Of a stretch of DNA of 46,055 bases, positions 32,641 through 42,422 are shown in pieces. Every line of letters begins with the position of its first letter. Positions within the stretch are counted from its first letter, which is position 1. The position numbers and the translations under genes were made by a program. The notes under the pieces were generated by a model. That model saw nothing but the letters and a program-made list of their open reading frames with translations. It was not told where the DNA came from and made no database searches. Location of the stretch: the NCBI GenBank assembly GCA_000827495.1, contig KN817570.1, forward strand, positions 93,839 to 139,893. Reading direction: 5' to 3'. The stretch is from Hypholoma sublateritium FD-334 SS-4. Taxonomy: Eukaryota > Basidiomycota > Agaricomycetes > Agaricales > Strophariaceae.

Positions 32641-33671
32641 CAAACTTGTTCAATTGGGATCCATTGCATGTTCATTGCTTGCGAATCGTACAAGAGATCT
32701 TCTGCAATGCGAATAAAATGTCATACGATGGGGGGGAACTTTATTTAACGGGGGCGACACGTTATTGACGCGTTGTTCTCGCACTTTCGCTCGCTGCACG
32801 CTCAGTCTCCCGCGCACATGCTTAGCTCGAAATAAAGCCCCGTAGGCGAACACGTACCGTACGCGTAGACTTGGAGGCCTCGGAAGCTACGGAACCTTGA
32901 CGGAACCAGTACGTAATTATCTCTGACAGAACGAGTCGGATTAGCGCACCTTTTACCGCTTTACGTGGTATTGTGCCAAACCCCTGCCAAACGAGACAAT
33001 GGCCACAGCATTGACACTAAACCGAGCTGCGGCCATACACCGTCTTCCAGCCGCCCGGCCTCAGAGAATGAAATTTTGAGATGAAGATATGGATGACAAG
33101 AGGCGTGTCGTAGCTATCGTGCGCTGCGACGAGGTTTGCGTTCGCGCGGCCGCAATCAGGGGCGTAGAAGCGTTGATGTTGACATGGACACGTTGGAGGC
33201 CTGAGAAAACCATCGCAGGTGGGTATTATGCAGTGGATATCCGGAGTGGCTCTCGTTTGGCCCAACCGACGCGGTCGAGGGACGGCTATCCGTCTACAAG
33301 TCTCGACTTAAGTCATCGATCAGAACAAGTGAATAACTTTATGAACCTGAAGCTTGAAGTTTCAAAGAGACGCAATTAGTGACAACGTCTTTCTAATCAA
33401 TTGACAAATATATCAACCGTCTAGTATGTAAGTACATCTATGGATTCTAGTAGGATGGATGTGAATTACCAGCAAATGACCAGCATTTCTAATATCGACT
33501 GCGAAGCTGTAGATACGTGGATTAATTCGTGAAAGGGGTTGGAAAGGGGTAGTGCGAATGACCAGCAAATGACCAGCAGTTGAAACTTGTCCAGCAAAAG
33601 AATAACATAAATAACACAGCATAATGATAACAAGACAGAAGAAAAGGAGGGAAGATCAAGTAGCTAGTTGA
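32641..33671. other. Spacer between the hypothetical gene and the HAD phosphatase
   Basis: No gene recognised. It contains an 18-nt direct repeat (see 33470-33577). Confidence 0.5.
33470..33577. repeat. Two direct copies of an 18-nt word about 90 nt apart
   Basis: ACCAGCAAATGACCAGCA occurs near 33470 and again near 33560. Each copy itself contains a repeated ACCAGCA. It lies in the 3' flank of the HAD gene. Confidence 0.7.
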
Positions 33672-34838
33672 TCATGCGGAAATCGGTGCGAGCGGCTCGA
33701 CCGTGAACTTCAGGCGACCGTCCTCGAACGCGCAGTGCACGTTCTCCATGTTCTCCACGAGGTAGTGCGCCCCGCAGCCCTCGATCTTCTCGCGCTCGTG
33801 GCTCGTGCACACGGCGACGACGGTCGCGCCGCTCGCGACGCCCGCGCGGATACCGCTCGGCGAGTCCTCGAACACGACGCAGTTCTTCGCGTCGTACCCA
33901 AGGCACTCGGCAGCGAGCAGGAATGGGTCGGGCGCAGGCTTGCCAGCCTTGAGACGCTTGTCGTCCGCGGTGATGGTCACCGACGGAGGGGTAATTCCGA
34001 CGCGGTTCATGCATCCGTAGGCTGAGACAAATATCATTTGGTCAAAGACTGGCGGGGGGAAGAGGGAGGACATACCGTATGTCTTAGCGCCCGATGTCGC
34101 AACCGCATACCGCCCCTCAGGGATCGAGTCGATCATCTTGCGCACGCCCGGGAGGATGCGCACCGAGCGATCCACGCTCGCCGCCTCGAGCTGCCACGCG
34201 TCGAGCACGTCCTCGTTGAGCTTGCGCTCGCCCTCCTCCGACACGGGCGGGAGCACGCAGTCGTCCTCATCGATGGGTGATTCGTCGCCCGTCGCGATGC
34301 GAAGGTGCGCGGCGATGTTCAGCATGTTCAGCAGCCGGCTGCCGAACGACGGGCGGCGGCCCCCCGTGGGCACGCTGACCGAGGAACGGCGCGAGGGCGG
34401 CTCGGAGCTTCCGGGGGTGAGCGCGGGCGTCGCGCCTCTCGTTGACAGCGCGCTCGAGCTGGCGCCGCCGTGGATAGAATGGGGGGTAGCAGCGCCGGAG
34501 TGGATCGCGTGCGCGTCGGCGTAGTAGAGGATGGTATTCTCGAAGCGCTCGACCTCATCCTCGATTTCATGTGCGCGCAGCTGGGGCTTGAACTGCGAGA
34601 GGTTGTCGACGGCGCGCTTGCCGTGCGTCGCGGCAATAACGTACTCGGGGTCTTGCCCGATGTCTTTAGCGACCTTCCCCCACGCAGCCTCGACGGCGGC
34701 GATGGAGTCGGTCAGAGTACCGTCCTGCAGAGGGAGATGTCTCAGCTCCCAAAAATAATTGGAAGAAAATAAGCGAAAGCATACCATATCAAATAGCACG
34801 GCATCCGCGTAGAATGTTTGGGCAGGCGTAGTGGACAT
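33672..34838 (-). CDS. HAD-superfamily phosphatase (glycerol-phosphatase-like)
   Basis: Predicted cytosolic small-molecule phosphatase of HAD subfamily I, close in motifs to yeast GPP/DOG enzymes. Two introns are removed: one splits motif I, joining 'AVLFDM' to 'DGTLTDSI' so that DxDGT is intact; the other joins 'SGAKTY' to 'AYGCMNRVGI'. Motif II is 'VATSGAK', motif III Lys is in 'KRLKAGKPAPDPFLLAAECL', and motif IV is 'CVVFEDSPSGIRAG'. The product is about 350 aa, longer than the usual 240-250. The excess is a Ser/Pro/Gly-rich insertion ('GGASSSALSTRGATPALTPG', 'PPSRRSSVSVPTGGRRPSF') in the cap region between 'EVERFENTILYYADAH' and 'LNEDVLDAWQLEAASV'. All catalytic residues are present, so it should be active. 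Substrate is not certain. Confidence 0.92.
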   Translation of the reverse strand: MSTTPAQTFYADAVLFDMVCFRLFSSNYFWELRHLPLQDGTLTDSIAAVEAAWGKVAKDIGQDPEYVIAATHGKRAVDNLSQFKPQLRAHEIEDEVERFENTILYYADAHAIHSGAATPHSIHGGASSSALSTRGATPALTPGSSEPPSRRSSVSVPTGGRRPSFGSRLLNMLNIAAHLRIATGDESPIDEDDCVLPPVSEEGERKLNEDVLDAWQLEAASVDRSVRILPGVRKMIDSIPEGRYAVATSGAKTYGMSSLFPPPVFDQMIFVSAYGCMNRVGITPPSVTITADDKRLKAGKPAPDPFLLAAECLGYDAKNCVVFEDSPSGIRAGVASGATVVAVCTSHEREKIEGCGAHYLVENMENVHCAFEDGRLKFTVEPLAPISA

Positions 34839-36418
34839 AGTGCGAGAGAGGGTATTGGTAACTTAGAAGGTGTTAGTTTGAGGAAGGGGGGAGTACGGCG
34901 GTTTGAGTATTTTTCGATTTTTGCGCCGAGTTTATAACGCGCCTGAGGCGGTCCGTGGCGTATAATTGAGCCACAGCAAAATAAAACCGAGCGTTTCGCA
35001 GTGGAGCGACCGCCCCAGCTCGATCTTATCCGTCGCAGCTACTGCGATCGAGATGACTGGGTCAACAGCGCCGCTCCACAACTGGGTGGCGACGGCAGAC
35101 GGCCGAGCCAGGGCTGAACCTGGCGCAAGGAACAAACGTGGTTGAGTAGAGCATGGTATGACGCGCTGGTTTCCTGAATAGGCGAACAACATTATTTTGT
35201 GGATGTTTTTTCTCGATAAAGCAAGTGGTGCCCGTGAGGGTTTGTTTGATAAGGGCGTCAATGATTTTCGTAAATTTAATTTTGTGGGCGTTATTATCAA
35301 AACGGGACGTCGGCATCCCCCCGGCATCTTTTGAGGCTGTCCGCGAAAACGCTTTTCCCTGCAAAGTTCCTGCTGTGCACCTTGACCGGGGTATCAAATA
35401 GAGAGGCGCCTCTGCATAAAATTTTTGGGAAGCTGCTTGAAGCAGCGCTCTAAGTTGGTTCTAAGTATGGCAGCAGGAATTTTTGCCTATTTTGTCTTGA
35501 TCGCACATATTGGTACCGCTGGGCGCCAGTTGATGGATAGATAGATTACATATGGAGTAGATTGGGAGCGAATGTGCATACATATTTCAAATAATGAATC
35601 TGCCCTAATGACGTAGGCGTTGTGCATGGCGACGAGGGAGGGAATCTGAGGGAATTGATGCTCTCCGAGTCGAAAGAAAGAAGCCGATATTGGATTTCAT
35701 TGAACTTAATTGAACGGCGCCTCTCATTATCGTCGCAGATTACTCCTTTATACTTTTCTTTAAATAAAGAGATATATCTAGGATCTCTTTGGAAATTCCG
35801 GGCTGAGGAAGGTACCTCAAATTTTTTCTACGCCTAGATCTACGACGTCGAGACATTGGCCGGGCGTCGGCCTTCGGGCTATTATTGCTGTCATGACGCA
35901 ATATATTACCGGGTGCTCGTATGCAGCGCTCCAGTGAGTAAGAAGTACTTAACATCAAGGTTCTAGCCCATGCCACTTGACTGCGTACTCATCCCGAAAT
36001 TTTTACCTGTGGAAACCCTATCCTATGTGCCAGCCGAGTTCAGCGGGAGATAAGGCAGCATGGTCTAGAACGCGCGCATAGAGAGGTGCTAATACCACAC
36101 ACATCCACTACGACTCTTTACTAATCCTCCCAAAATCCTCCTGCAGATTTGGTCTTTGCGCATTTACGCTTGCTCGTTCCTCGCTGAAAGGACTCCTCCG
36201 GCCCACACTCGGCTAACCTAACCGCCGGCAAAGGGCGGCAGCGGACGCGATGCACTCAGAAAGGCAGGATCACGTGTAAACGCATTGTCTCCAGCGCGCA
36301 AGGTCCGGCCAGACGTTTTCCAGACCAGTCACCTAGATCCGTCCAACTGACTATTTACTTCCACTTTGTCTTTTTCTTCCGCCCTTTATTGTCTTTCTTT
36401 ATTGTACACAACCCTCAC
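34839..36418. other. Divergent intergenic region
   Basis: This lies between the HAD phosphatase (minus) and the RING-variant gene (plus). No gene, RNA or repeat was supported. The pyrimidine-rich stretch at 36360-36400 is a likely transcription start region for the plus gene. Confidence 0.5.
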
Positions 36419-37723
36419 ATGGCCCTCCGAAGACGAAGCCGGTCCAACCTTCATATTCCTTTGCCTGAACCTGAGGAGTGGTGGGAGGGCGGGTCGACGG
36501 GTACGTGTGCGTTGTTCCACGACGGCGCCGCCAGCTGACAATCTGCGCTATCCAATCTTTCTGCCATGTCCGGTTACCTACCACCGTCTGTGAACTGCCT
36601 ACGTTTCCCGACATCGCCCACGACGTACACACACATCTCGGCACGCAAACGCCCGCCTTCTTTGGTTCTAGGCAGCATCGAAGAAGAGAGCTCTGAATAC
36701 GACTGTGGCATCCTTGACCTCGGTGCGGAGACGCCATCGAGCGCCCACTCGCCGACGCTCGACGAGCACAACGCCTTTGTGTCGGAGTGGGCGCAGACGG
36801 GCCTCGTCGCCCCACGGGCAACCATTCGGCGTCTGCCGTCGCGCACTTCGCTTGCGCGGGACCGCGAGCGCACGTTGAGGAAGGAGTCTGTCGACCGCGA
36901 TTGTGGCATCTGGTACGTGCAGCGCCATGCATACAGGTGACAACGGTAGCTAACCATACGGCATGNGCCTGCTCCAGCTTCGAATTCGCCGTCGTGCCCT
37001 GTCGTACGCTCTGCTGCGGGAAGATCTTCTGCACCGAGCACCTCGCCGACGTGAGTCTCCCTGCGTGCTACTTACGTGTTGCGTATGCTCATCGCCGCCC
37101 GTTTCTCACCTCGCTTATGTTCCCTGCCAACTGACACTTATTTNCTCACTGCTGCATGTCCCTTGCTCTGNTGATNCTCCCTGCCCGCNGCCACTTACGT
37201 GCTCATCGCCATTCATCCTTTACTATTATGACAGTGGCTGCATGGCCCGAATGCGCAGGGCCGCTGCCCGAACTGCGAGAATCTCTGCTCGCTCGAGGCG
37301 AGCACACTCTCGCTTGCGCCGCCCGTGCTGCTCGACGTGCCAAGCCTCTCTCGGCGGCGCCCCACTGCGAGCACCAGCGCCGCTAAACAATNAAAACCCG
37401 GGGCCTACTCCCCATCGCCACTCACAGCCGTGCAGCCGCGCACGAACGACACCCTGCCGGTCCCGCCGGCGGCAGCAGCAGTACGCGCGGCTCCGCCGTC
37501 GCCTTCGCACGCCCCTGTCTCGTCTTCGTCGTCGGCGTCGTCGTCGGCGGCGGCGTCCACCGCGCCGGAGAGCGACGAGGAGGGGCGGCCAGCGCAGCAC
37601 GGGCTGCCTGCGGCGTTTGTGCCGTCGAGCGCTGCGCTGGGCACGGCGGCGTCGTGGGGCGCGGTCAGCCGACTGATGAGTCTCATCACGTTCCTGGTAC
37701 TCGCGTACAAGGTTCTGTCATGA
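36419..37723 (+). CDS. RING-variant zinc-finger protein with C-terminal membrane anchor
   Basis: Possibly a membrane-bound ubiquitin ligase; the activity is only inferred. Four exons (36419-36500, 36672-36912, 36978-37050, 37235-37723) join to 294 codons. An acidic N-terminal half ('GSIEEESSEYDCGILDLG') precedes the finger, read across two introns as 'DCGICFEFAVVPCRTLCCGK', 'IFCTEHLADWLHG' and 'GRCPNCENLC'. The Cys pairs are RING-like, but the usual CGH is CGK and a later Cys position is His, so metal binding is variant. After a Ser/Ala-rich linker the last 20 residues (WGAVSRLMSLITFLVLAYKV) form a hydrophobic helix, a tail anchor. An ambiguous base at 37392 makes codon 37391-37393 TNA; the frame is open only if N is C or T. 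The 184-nt third intron carries four more Ns and an internal partial duplication. Confidence 0.75.
37051..37234 (+). other. Long intron with internal duplication and ambiguous bases
   Basis: The 5' and 3' parts share the words CTCCCTGC, ACTTACGTG and GCTCATCGCC in the same order, so the intron seems to have grown by partial duplication. N bases at 37144, 37171, 37176 and 37189 fall in the duplicated part, as expected where reads or alleles disagree. Confidence 0.6.
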
Positions 37724-38569
37724 GACCACGTCCCGAGGCTCGAGAATCTTCGGATTGTATACTGATCATCGATTCGATGTCCTCGATTAGGCCGCACGAG
37801 CGCCGCGCTGGCGTACTACCACCTCACCTTCCCGCGATGGTGTTCTCTGAGCTTCAACGCTCCTGTTTGTGATCGGCGCATCACTTAAATTAACCCCAGC
37901 ACACGACCTTTACGACACAACACGTCTTTCGTCTCCCGTTCTCCACGTGGGATACCCTCCATGCACGCCCGCGACGTCCTTGTACTCCCTTTCCCCAGCG
38001 TACCATATTCACACCACCGCCGCCGTCCCATTTCATCCATTTCCATTATCATGTTCTGTCATCTGCACGTATCTTCCATCTCAAAATTTCGCCGTCTTTT
38101 CGTCTCTCTACGCGGCTTCAACGCGGTTTTTAGGTATTCACATTGTATTTGTAGTTCATCGGCGTTGTGCATACATGCTATCCAGTTTAATTTTGAGTGG
38201 GAGAGCGCTACATATATATGTGTGTGGGTGTGAAGAACTGCGTGCTATTTTCTTGTTTCTTAGGTGCAGTACCATGGACTCAAAAAGGTGCGCTAAATAT
38301 ACTTGTGCCAGTTATAGATTGGGTCGGGAGCGTCGGTGGTTTGGCGCGTTGCGCCTCCACCGCCTCTACGCGTATGTTGATTGTTCGGCTGTGCATTGAC
38401 ACCCAAGCGTGTTCCTGCCTGGCGAGAGGTCGAATGTGGTCGTCTCGACAGCATGAAGTGCAATCCACGGCGGCGCGAGCAGCAGCGTGCTGTCCAGGCG
38501 AGGCGCAACGCCTTCCTGCCGTTTCCTCGCGTCTGTGTTGAAGGAGAGCGCGCGTAATTTCAACGAAGA
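37724..38569. other. 3' flank of the RING-variant gene
   Basis: No gene recognised. Short frames on both strands lack protein-like features. Confidence 0.45.
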
Positions 38570-38733
38570 TCAGACGAAGATGTGCTCGACGCGTGACGGA
38601 TTGAGGCGGTAGCGAGCGTGGGCAGCTACATAGGTGCGCATCTTGCCTATGGTGCGCACTTAAGTTGATCCCTGCGGAGCGGGCGGTACGCGGTGGCGAA
38701 GTCGGGCACTAAGACATAAGGTGTATATATTTT
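38570..38733 (-). pseudogene. Possible 3'-terminal coding relic
   Basis: Minus-strand frames read 'YVLVPDFATAYRPLRRDQLK' and, one base out of phase, 'GKMRTYVAAHARYRLNPS' then 'RVEHIFV' and a stop. Codons are strongly C-ending, as in nearby real genes. The two parts are contiguous except for a single-base shift near 38650, or they may be joined by an acceptor at CATAG. No upstream exons were recognised and the family is unknown. Confidence 0.25.
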
Positions 38734-39658
38734 TCTCTTATTTTTACGCTTTTTATACTGACTGGTATCTGTTGGGTATCTGTCAACTATAAGGATGGGG
38801 CGGCATTCACCGACCTGTCCGATCACTTATAAAATCCTTCCCTTGGGGTTTTGGTTCTCTCTTCTCTTCTCCGATGTCCCCACCTTTCCGTAGCTTGTCT
38901 TAATCCCCCCTCGAATTCACGTCTCGTGAGTCTCTCTTTCCTCTCTCGCCTCTGCCACCATCCGTCCGTTGGACAGTGTCGTCCGCGCTTGTAGTTTTGA
39001 GCACGAACGACGCGTGGATTTCTTCCCCGAGAAAATTTCAAACGTATATATGGTGGTCGTACCACGTACACCTGCCCAACAAGCGTTATTCAATCGCACC
39101 TTGTCTCCCAAGTGTCTCCTACCTTAACTGACCAGCGTCCATGATCCAAATAAAGACCTCGGCACTCGGCTTGCTGACGCACACAAGCTGCGTCATTCTG
39201 TGCACGCGACGCGACATACCAAGGCCTTGCTGACGATCTACAACACATCTCTTGCTTCGAACCTTAGGTCCAGTTCATTCAGGGTCAGGACTCGGCGGCG
39301 AGGCCACTCTATCTGATACAGAATCATCGACATCACTCACTACTTGTTAGTCATTTGGTAAGATACTCATTTTATTCTACTTCCCTTTTCCTTCCCTTAC
39401 AGCAACGCAAACTTGCGCTGATGCTCTTCCGCACTGAATAGGTCGTCCAGCTCAAATTGCGAAGCTTCTGGAGAGCCATCGACGCCGATTCGGCGCTGTA
39501 ACTACGCCCGCTTGCTCAACGCTTGCTAGCCCGAGGACCTTTCATTTGGCACAGTCTCATCACTCCGGACAGCAATCACATGTCCACTGCGCACCACTAA
39601 TCGCCACACACTCCTACCCCGCACCCTCGAATCCACAGCCGACCCGCAGAAGCAAGCT
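38734..39658 (+). promoter_or_regulatory. Promoter and possible 5' leader of the peroxin gene
   Basis: TATAAAA at 38828-38834 is followed by a CT-rich tract, a typical fungal start region, about 800 nt before the ATG. A 45-nt intron-like segment (39358-39402, GTAAGA to a pyrimidine run and ACAG) lies in between, which suggests a spliced leader. No coding exon was identified. Confidence 0.4.
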
Positions 39659-41780
39659 ATGGCCACGATGGACTACGTCGACGTGCCTGCCGGTGCCGTC
39701 CGCCTGCGGCACACGACCCCCAAGGACGACCCGTCCTCTGAAATCCTCCCCGTGCCCCGCATCTACACATCCTACCCACACCCGTCCCCGCCGCCGTCGC
39801 CGACCACCGTCCAGCGCCGCGCGTCGCTTTTCTCCGCCTCCACAGACTCGCTCGCGTCGCCCACCCTCGCGCTAATCCCGCAGCTCCTGCTTTCGTCCAC
39901 CCTCGCGGGCACCGCCGACGGGGTGAGTGCGAGTGGGAGTGCCCCCGCCACGGGCACAGGCACCGCGCGGCGGACGGACGAGCCGGTGTACATGTCCTCG
40001 AAAGACCCGCTGTCCCTCCCGACGATGTCTGTCAACTTCAAGCGCTTCGTCTCTATCATCGGGCCGGTGTTCTGGCTGCAGGACCGAATAGAGGAGGTCG
40101 TGCTGTGGAAGCGCGGGTGGCTAAGAACGACGGTGTGGATGGCGGCATACACGTTTCTCTGTGTGTAGCAGTTCTATCGCACCATCACTGAACGTTAACC
40201 ATCTCGCCGCAGGTTTTTACCCCCGCCTGCTCCTCTTAACCCCGCACATCGCGCTAATAAGCATCATCCTCTCCACCTACCCATATCCCGACAAGCCCTC
40301 CGTGGATCCCCTTAAGATCCCCGAACAAGCAGAAGCCGGCGCACCAGTGACGGAGGGCTCCGTTCCGTGGCAGGCTAACATCACCGGAATCCAAAACCTT
40401 ATGGGCAGCGTGTACGCCGAACCCCTTCGTTTATTTGCACTTCCACTAACGCCTTCGTCCCAGTGCCGACCTCCATGACCTCGTGCAGCCACACCTATAC
40501 CATCTATGTCTCACCCCAGCTCATCTAAGTACAGGCCGCCGCCAGCGCACGCGACGCACCCCCTCCTCCTCCTCTGCCATCCGCCCCGCAGCGCGCCAGT
40601 CACCGTACACGCTACACATCCTGCAGCTTCTCGTACTCACCCTCGTGCCTCTGCTTTTTGTCGTGCACATGCCCGGCTTCCCTCTGCGCGCGGTGTGCAT
40701 CGCCGCCGGGCTCGCGCCATTTGCAATTGCGCACCCGGTAGTGCGGCGCGCGTTGCCTGTGCTTTTGCGCGCGGCGTACGGTACGGTGCCGCTGATCGCT
40801 CCGCGCGTGCATAAGCTTAGGGACCAGGCTGTGTCGTTTCTTGGTGTGCGCTCTGCGTCTCTCTTAGGTCTGCACGCAGTCGACCTCGACGCGCCGCTTG
40901 CGGAAAAAGTGGAAAACTCTGAAAAAGCGGCGGCGCCCGTGCCACTATCGATGACGATCCGGCGCGCGATGGATGACGACCGCCTCACCGACGCATGCTG
41001 GAACGCGGAGATGCGAGAGGTATATTTGTGGGAGAACGAGCGGTTCGGAGGTACGTCCTCTTTCCATACTTGAGGCTCTGTATGTGTAATATAACGTACT
41101 TATTAATCAGGGCCCCTCCCAGCGGACCTATCAACGATGGCCACCATGACGGGCCCGTCATCCTCACCCGCAGCGCCGCAGCGCGGGTGGAGTAAGCAGA
41201 ATCTGCGTGCGGGCGAGCGCACAGGCTGGACACGCGGACAAGACGGCGGGGCGGGGGCCGGGGGGAGCGCGGTGGACGGGGTGGGACAGGTCAGGTCAGT
41301 GCTCCTTCCTCCACATACGTTTCGCGCGCGGCGGCGTGCGTGTTTCCTTTGTTGTTTTTGCGGCGCTGACGCCATGCTATGCCATCCCCCGGCTCACCTA
41401 CGACACGCGACACTCACCTATATTTGGACCACAGCAGCAACCTCACCTTCTCGCTCGCACCCGGCTGGGCGTTCGTCGAGACCGAGGACTGGCGCAAGGA
41501 CGTGCAGTGCGCATGGGCGCCGTGCGGCGGGGATCCCGGTGCGTCTCCCCTCCCCCTTCGTCTCCCTTTCCGTCTCCGCATGCGTGCGTTCGCGGTGGGG
41601 TATGTTGCACTAGACTGATCTGGATGTCCAATGCGTATAGATGGCTGGGTGTACACGAACGACGTGTGGCTCGGCTCGCGCGCGGCGCCGTACGCCGCAG
41701 GGGGCGGGAGTTTGACGCGTCGGCGGCGGTGGGTGAGAAGGGTATGGTTCGATCCGGAGCGCGCGAGCGCGGATGGTTAG
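39659..41780 (+). CDS. Pex24/Pex30-type peroxisomal membrane protein with dysferlin domain
   Basis: Predicted integral membrane peroxin that controls peroxisome number or ER-peroxisome contacts (Pex28/29/30/32 group). The start MATMDYVDVPAG precedes a Ser/Pro-rich tail with 'PRIYTSYPHPSPPPSPTT'. The membrane part includes 'NFKRFVSIIGPVFWLQDRIE', 'WKRGWLRTTVWMAAYTFLC', 'FYPRLLLLTPHIALISIIL' and 'LHILQLLVLTLVPLLFVVHM'. The C-terminal dysferlin module follows: 'MREVYLWENERFGG', 'LAPGWAFVETEDWRKDVQCA', 'DGWVYTNDVWLG' and 'RRRRWVRRVWFDPE', ending at TAG 41778-41780. Six GT-AG introns are needed, one of which (a 63-nt segment after 'LTPAHL') could also be read through because it is a multiple of three without a stop. 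The order and the Trp-rich DysF motifs make the family secure; which peroxin it is cannot be told from sequence alone. Confidence 0.85.
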
Positions 41781-42422
41781 CGTGCATGGTTGGAGTGGTG
41801 TGACTATATATTTCTATGGGCATGACCTCGACGAGGTCGCATAGTTGTCGTGGAAGTACAGCCCTTCGTGCTCTAGTCGTGCTCTAGTCACTCGTCAACA
41901 AACGAGTGGAATGTGAGGTTTGCGTGAAGTGCGCTACACACGGGCTGGCGCTGAACCCATGCTCCAAGTGGTCCGTCAGAGTGAACGCCGTCCACTTCTG
42001 CAGCTGCCGCCTGCTACAACACAATCTCCCGTGTCACCGCCGCGACGGGCGGCATGGTGCGCACTGCTGAACTTCGCGCACGACTCAGCACAGACTCGGT
42101 GTACGCTGTAGCTCGACCAATCGAAAGTCGATACGGAAGATGTGATCTGGCATCCTAGGGAAGGCCTCCGGTGCCCATTCGAACAGGGGGATAATGAAAA
42201 GCAATCTCGTAATGCACGCGATGAGTTGTGTGGAGACCTTCGTTTGTAATATTGTACCCTGCAAACGCAAAACAAATGGTACCAAGGGGTTCAAACGTTC
42301 ATTGTCTGCGTTCGTCGCCCACTAAGTGATCTACCGTTTACGAGGAAACCTTTAACATCGGTGCTCATTATAGCAGGCAGTTAAATCCCGGCCAGGCTCT
42401 TCACTGTACTCCTAAATTTCTT
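41781..42422. other. Convergent intergenic region
   Basis: 3' flanks of the peroxin (plus) and the following minus-strand gene. No gene recognised. Confidence 0.5.
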
